In this document: positions 35,675 through 37,907 of the stretch, piece by piece
Position numbering within the stretch: position 1 is the first letter of the stretch
Layout: every line of letters begins with the position of its first letter
Source: Methanobrevibacter sp.
GTDB taxonomy: Archaea; Methanobacteriota; Methanobacteria; Methanobacteriales; Methanobacteriaceae
NCBI GenBank assembly: GCA_017407115.1
Contig: JAFQXD010000003.1
Span: forward strand, 1 to 37,907
Direction of reading: 5' to 3'
Length of the DNA: 37,907 nt
Notes under the pieces: generated by a model
What the model was told of the DNA's origin: nothing
Database searches by the model: none
Seen by the model: only the letters and a program-made list of their open reading frames with translations
Translations under genes and position numbers: made by a program

Positions 35675-36949
35675 ATGAAAGTTTATATTGAAACTTACGG
35701 ATGCACATTCAATCAGGCCGATTCACAGATTATTGCAGGCGTTTTAAGAGAAAATGAGATAGACATTGTAGACAGCATCGATGATGCAGATGTGATTATT
35801 GTAAACACCTGCTATGTTAAACTGCCTACTGAAAATAAGGTCACATACAAAATTCAGCAGCTGCAGAAAAACTACCCTGACAAGAAGGTCATTGTCGGAG
35901 GGTGCATGGTTGAAATAGATCCTGAAAAATTGGAAAAGATTGGTCCTGACTGTTCATGGATAGGTCCGCACCAGTTAAACAAGTCTGCAGAGATTGTCAA
36001 TGCAACATACTGTGGTGATGTGATTAGGGAATCCGGATTTTCAAAGGACAGCAAAGTGGGCGTTCCCAAATTAACAGACGATAGTTTAATTCATATAATT
36101 CAAATTTGTGAAGGTTGCCTGGGTGCCTGCACATTCTGCTGCACTCGTTTTGCAAGAGGGCCTTTAAACAGCTATTCTATTTCAGATATTGTTGAGGAAG
36201 CCAGAAACGCTCTTGCAAATGGGGCACGTGAAATTCAACTCACCGCACAGGACACTGCAGCATTCGGTCGTGATAGTGGTGAAAGACTATCTGATTTAAT
36301 TAAAGAAGTCGCTAATTTAGAAGGAGATTTTCGTGTACGTGTTGGAATGATGCACCCTAAAAACATTTTAAATGATGTTGATGAAATAATTGATGCTATG
36401 AAACATCCGAAGGTATATGATTTCATTCATCTACCCATTCAATCAGGAAGTGACAAGGTATTGTCCGATATGAGAAGGGGTCATACCATAGATCAGTACC
36501 TGGACATTGTATCAAAATTCAAAAATGAAATTCCAAATTTGACATTGGCGGTAGATATCATTGTCGGATATCCGACTGAAAATGATGATGATTTCGACAT
36601 GACTGTCGATTTGCTTAAAAAAATAAAGCCAAGTTTGATTCACCTGTCAAAATATCAGCACCGGAAAGGTGCAATATCATCTTCACTTCGAGAAATTCCA
36701 CGTGACGTCATGAAGAAAAGATCAAAATTTTTATCTGAAATTAAATCAAAAATAACTGAGGATGAGAACAGATTATTGGTTGGTACAACTCAAAATGTCT
36801 TGGTTGTTGAAAAAGGTTCTAAAGGCGGATTCATTGGAAAGACTGACTCTTATATTCCAGTCATTGTTGATGATGCAGAGTTAGGGAATTTTGTTAAGGT
36901 AAAAATCACAGATGCGACAGCAACTTATCTTATAAGTGAATTATTGTAG
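35675..36949 (+). CDS. tRNA N6-threonylcarbamoyladenosine (t6A37) methylthiotransferase, MiaB-like
   Basis: This 424-residue radical SAM enzyme is of the archaeal e-MtaB/CDKAL1 branch, which adds a methylthio group to t6A37 of tRNA. The N-terminal UPF0004 domain has Cys10, Cys46 and Cys77 for the auxiliary cluster. The SAM cluster is CLGACTFC (Cys148, Cys152, Cys155), followed by TRFARGPLNSY. HLPIQSGSDKVLSDMRRGHT is the MiaB-family core motif, and a TRAM-like RNA-binding domain ends the protein. It lies in an operon with the zinc finger gene. Confidence 0.92.
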   Translation: MKVYIETYGCTFNQADSQIIAGVLRENEIDIVDSIDDADVIIVNTCYVKLPTENKVTYKIQQLQKNYPDKKVIVGGCMVEIDPEKLEKIGPDCSWIGPHQLNKSAEIVNATYCGDVIRESGFSKDSKVGVPKLTDDSLIHIIQICEGCLGACTFCCTRFARGPLNSYSISDIVEEARNALANGAREIQLTAQDTAAFGRDSGERLSDLIKEVANLEGDFRVRVGMMHPKNILNDVDEIIDAMKHPKVYDFIHLPIQSGSDKVLSDMRRGHTIDQYLDIVSKFKNEIPNLTLAVDIIVGYPTENDDDFDMTVDLLKKIKPSLIHLSKYQHRKGAISSSLREIPRDVMKKRSKFLSEIKSKITEDENRLLVGTTQNVLVVEKGSKGGFIGKTDSYIPVIVDDAELGNFVKVKITDATATYLISELL

Positions 36950-37104
36950 AGATTTTTTTTTAATTTATTTTACTTTCTTATTTTCATATTTTCACCTAAG
37001 TTTTATCCTTGAATTTTATATAATATTTGTATTTTTCATTGAATTAGAAAAGCATATTAGAATAGTTGATGTACTATAATATAGGCGATTATTATTGATT
37101 TTTA

Positions 37105-37150
37105 CCGATACCTTTATATACTATTGTGTACTATCTTTTAATTGGAGGTG
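37105..37150 (+). promoter_or_regulatory. Histone promoter and Shine-Dalgarno
   Basis: TTTATATAC at 37113-37121 is a good TATA box and GGAGGTG at 37144-37150 is a near-complete Shine-Dalgarno 5 bases before the ATG. This fits a highly expressed gene and decides the start at 37156. Confidence 0.7.
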
Positions 37151-37155
37151 TCATT

Positions 37156-37356
37156 ATGAGTGAATTACCAATCGCACCAGTCGGTCGTATCTTAAAAAAT
37201 GCTGGCGCACAAAGAATTAGTGACGATGCAAAAATTGCATTAGCTGAAGCATTAGAAGAAAAAGGTGACGAAATCGCACAAAAAGCTGTAAATTTCGCAC
37301 GCCACGCTGGTAGAAAAACTGTAAAAGCTGAAGATATCAAATTAGCAATCAAATAG
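37156..37356 (+). CDS. Archaeal histone (HMf-like)
   Basis: This 66-residue archaeal histone-fold protein dimerizes and wraps DNA. It shows the canonical sequence [20 protein letters not shown] (alpha-1), a long alpha-2 with [26 protein letters not shown], and alpha-3 [11 protein letters not shown]. There are no tails beyond the fold, as in HMfA/HMfB. The strong ribosome binding site and TATA box indicate high expression. A hairpin with a T run follows. Confidence 0.96.
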   Translation: MSELPIAPVGRILKNAGAQRISDDAKIALAEALEEKGDEIAQKAVNFARHAGRKTVKAEDIKLAIK

Positions 37357-37403
37357 ATTCTCTAATTAGTTATTTTCAAAAAAAGCTTTATATAATAAAA
37401 TCT

Positions 37404-37433
37404 ATTGGCCATTTCTTTGGTCAATTTTTTTTA
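37404..37433 (+). terminator. Histone gene terminator
   Basis: ATTGGCCA (37404-37411) pairs with TGGTCAAT (37418-37425) through one G-U pair over a TTTCTT loop, followed by TTTTTTTATATT. Confidence 0.6.
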
Positions 37434-37480
37434 TATTTAAAATTTAATTTTCTTATTTTACCACTTGTTCTGTTCATTAA

Positions 37481-37496
37481 GAAAAGTTTATATATT
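37481..37496 (+). promoter_or_regulatory. tRNA operon promoter
   Basis: GAAAAGTTTATATATT combines a BRE-like A-rich stretch and a strong TATA box about 38 bases before the tRNA-Val gene. It presumably drives both tRNAs, which are only three bases apart. Confidence 0.7.
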
Positions 37497-37525
37497 ACTT
37501 GTTTCTAATATTACTATGTTGTATA

Positions 37526-37597
37526 GGACCGGTGGTCTAGGGGTATGATTCCTCTTTGACGTGGAGGAGATCACGAGTTCGAATCTCGTTCGGTCCA
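37526..37597 (+). tRNA. tRNA-Val (GAC anticodon)
   Basis: The acceptor stem GGACCGG pairs with TCGGTCC (37590-37596) with discriminator A37597. The anticodon stem is CCTCT/GGAGG with loop TTGACGT, giving anticodon GAC (37558-37560), which reads valine codons GUC/GUU. The T loop GTTCGAATC is standard. CCA is not encoded and there is no intron. Confidence 0.93.
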
Positions 37598-37600
37598 TAT

Positions 37601-37673
37601 GCCATGTTAGTTCAGTTGGGAGAACGCTAGACTGAAGATCTAGATGTCGCTGGTTCAAGTCCGGCACATGGCA
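37601..37673 (+). tRNA. tRNA-Phe (GAA anticodon)
   Basis: The acceptor stem GCCATGT pairs perfectly with ACATGGC (37666-37672), with discriminator A37673. The anticodon stem is CTAGA/TCTAG with loop CTGAAGA, giving GAA (37634-37636) for phenylalanine. The T arm contains GGTTCAAGTCC. CCA is not encoded and there is no intron. It is separated from tRNA-Val by TAT. Confidence 0.95.
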
Positions 37674-37757
37674 TTTCTTTTTACTAATTTTACTTAATTT
37701 TTTTAATTATAGTTTCGGACAAAAAATATTTATATTAAGTGTGGCTAAACTATTAAT

Positions 37758-37907
37758 ATGGGTAGAAATGCTTATATTAACAAAGAAATTCCACTTTCTA
37801 AAATTCATGAAGTTAAAGCTGATTTAAAGCGATATATTGAATTCTATGAAAAAATTACATTCATTGAAGATATATATGCTGGTGAAACAGTAAAATATGC
37901 TATAGAA
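37758..37907 (+). CDS. Partial CDS, transposase-like N-terminus (IS630-like HTH?), runs off window
   Basis: Fifty codons are visible from the ATG at 37758 to the window edge with no stop: MGRNAYINKEIPLSKI at the start, then a helical, charged part ending GETVKYAIE. The helix-rich beginning resembles the helix-turn-helix region at the start of IS630-type transposases, but too little is present to be sure. TTTATATTA at 37729-37737 lies about 25 bases upstream and there is no Shine-Dalgarno, so it is probably leaderless. It follows two tRNA genes, a common neighbourhood for mobile DNA. Confidence 0.45.
   Translation, partial: MGRNAYINKEIPLSKIHEVKADLKRYIEFYEKITFIEDIYAGETVKYAIE

Noticed and set aside
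37385..37433. Small RNA gene with its own TATA box (TTTATATAA near 37387) and hairpin
   Set aside because: The predicted transcription start would fall inside the hairpin, so the structure is better explained as the histone terminator.
37526..37597. tRNA-Asp
   Set aside because: The loop reads TTGACGT, so the anticodon is GAC (valine), not GTC.

Overview
The window looks like chromosome from a methanogenic archaeon of the Methanobacteriota, most likely Methanobrevibacter or a close relative. The DNA is AT-rich. Genes are preceded by archaeal TATA boxes (TTTATATA type) and by GGTGAT or AGGAG ribosome binding sites, and several starts are leaderless. The gene content includes two methanofuran biosynthesis enzymes (MfnD, MfnF), the archaeal lipid enzymes CDP-archaeol synthase (CarS) and a tetraether synthase-like radical SAM protein (Tes), archaeal FAD synthetase RibL, a homoaconitase-type small subunit and an archaeal histone. 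The genus is inferred from gene content and base composition, not from a marker gene.

Layout. 1-500: the 3' end of an IS200/IS605-type tnpB with its right-end hairpin, abutting the stop codon of a DUF4143-type ATPase (497-1729, minus). 2004-3943: a tldD-AMMECR1 gene pair (minus). 4042-5250: a GMC-like flavoprotein carrying a ferredoxin-type cysteine motif. 5254-8494: a tightly packed minus-strand operon hisA-ribL-argC-flavodoxin-pyrI. 8701-9557: a small AT-rich island with a 55-codon gene, an HNH-motif (JAB/MuF-like) gene and what appears to be that gene's broken 5' end. 9777-15084: an ABC ATPase and two tandem paralogous FtsX-type permeases behind a perfect 16-bp palindrome. 15179-17009: a DUF4012-like protein, an isoprenylcysteine methyltransferase-like membrane protein and a DUF2124-like protein. 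17116-19932: an ArsR/SmtB metal sensor and a P1B-type metal ATPase with a very unusual Cys/His-rich N-terminus. 20179-25247: a five-gene nickel/peptide-type ABC importer whose first permease gene carries a single-base frameshift. 25379-27459: a MATE exporter and a GNAT acetyltransferase. 27504-28726: truA and a small membrane protein. 28784-32202: wecB, mfnD and mfnF. 32230-34443: divergent carS and tes. 34539-36949: hacB/leuD-like, an HVO_0476-type zinc finger protein and a MiaB-like methylthiotransferase. 37156-37907: a histone gene, tRNA-Val(GAC), tRNA-Phe(GAA) and the start of a transposase-like gene.

How the parts fit. Most genes are core anabolism (histidine, arginine, pyrimidine, flavin, methanofuran, coenzyme B or leucine, membrane lipids, tRNA modification). 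The accessory part is metal and transport biology. An autoregulated SmtB/CadC-like sensor sits directly before its efflux ATPase. A DtxR-box-like palindrome precedes the FtsX exporter. Most notably, the same two-part operator (AGTATTACT, 23 bases, AGTAATACT, bracketing the TATA box) occurs before both the nickel/peptide importer and the GNAT gene 6.7 kb away. This suggests that an importer and an acetyltransferase, with a MATE exporter gene between them, are linked by one regulator. That shared operator and the modular metal-binding N-terminus of the ATPase are the strongest candidates for something undescribed.
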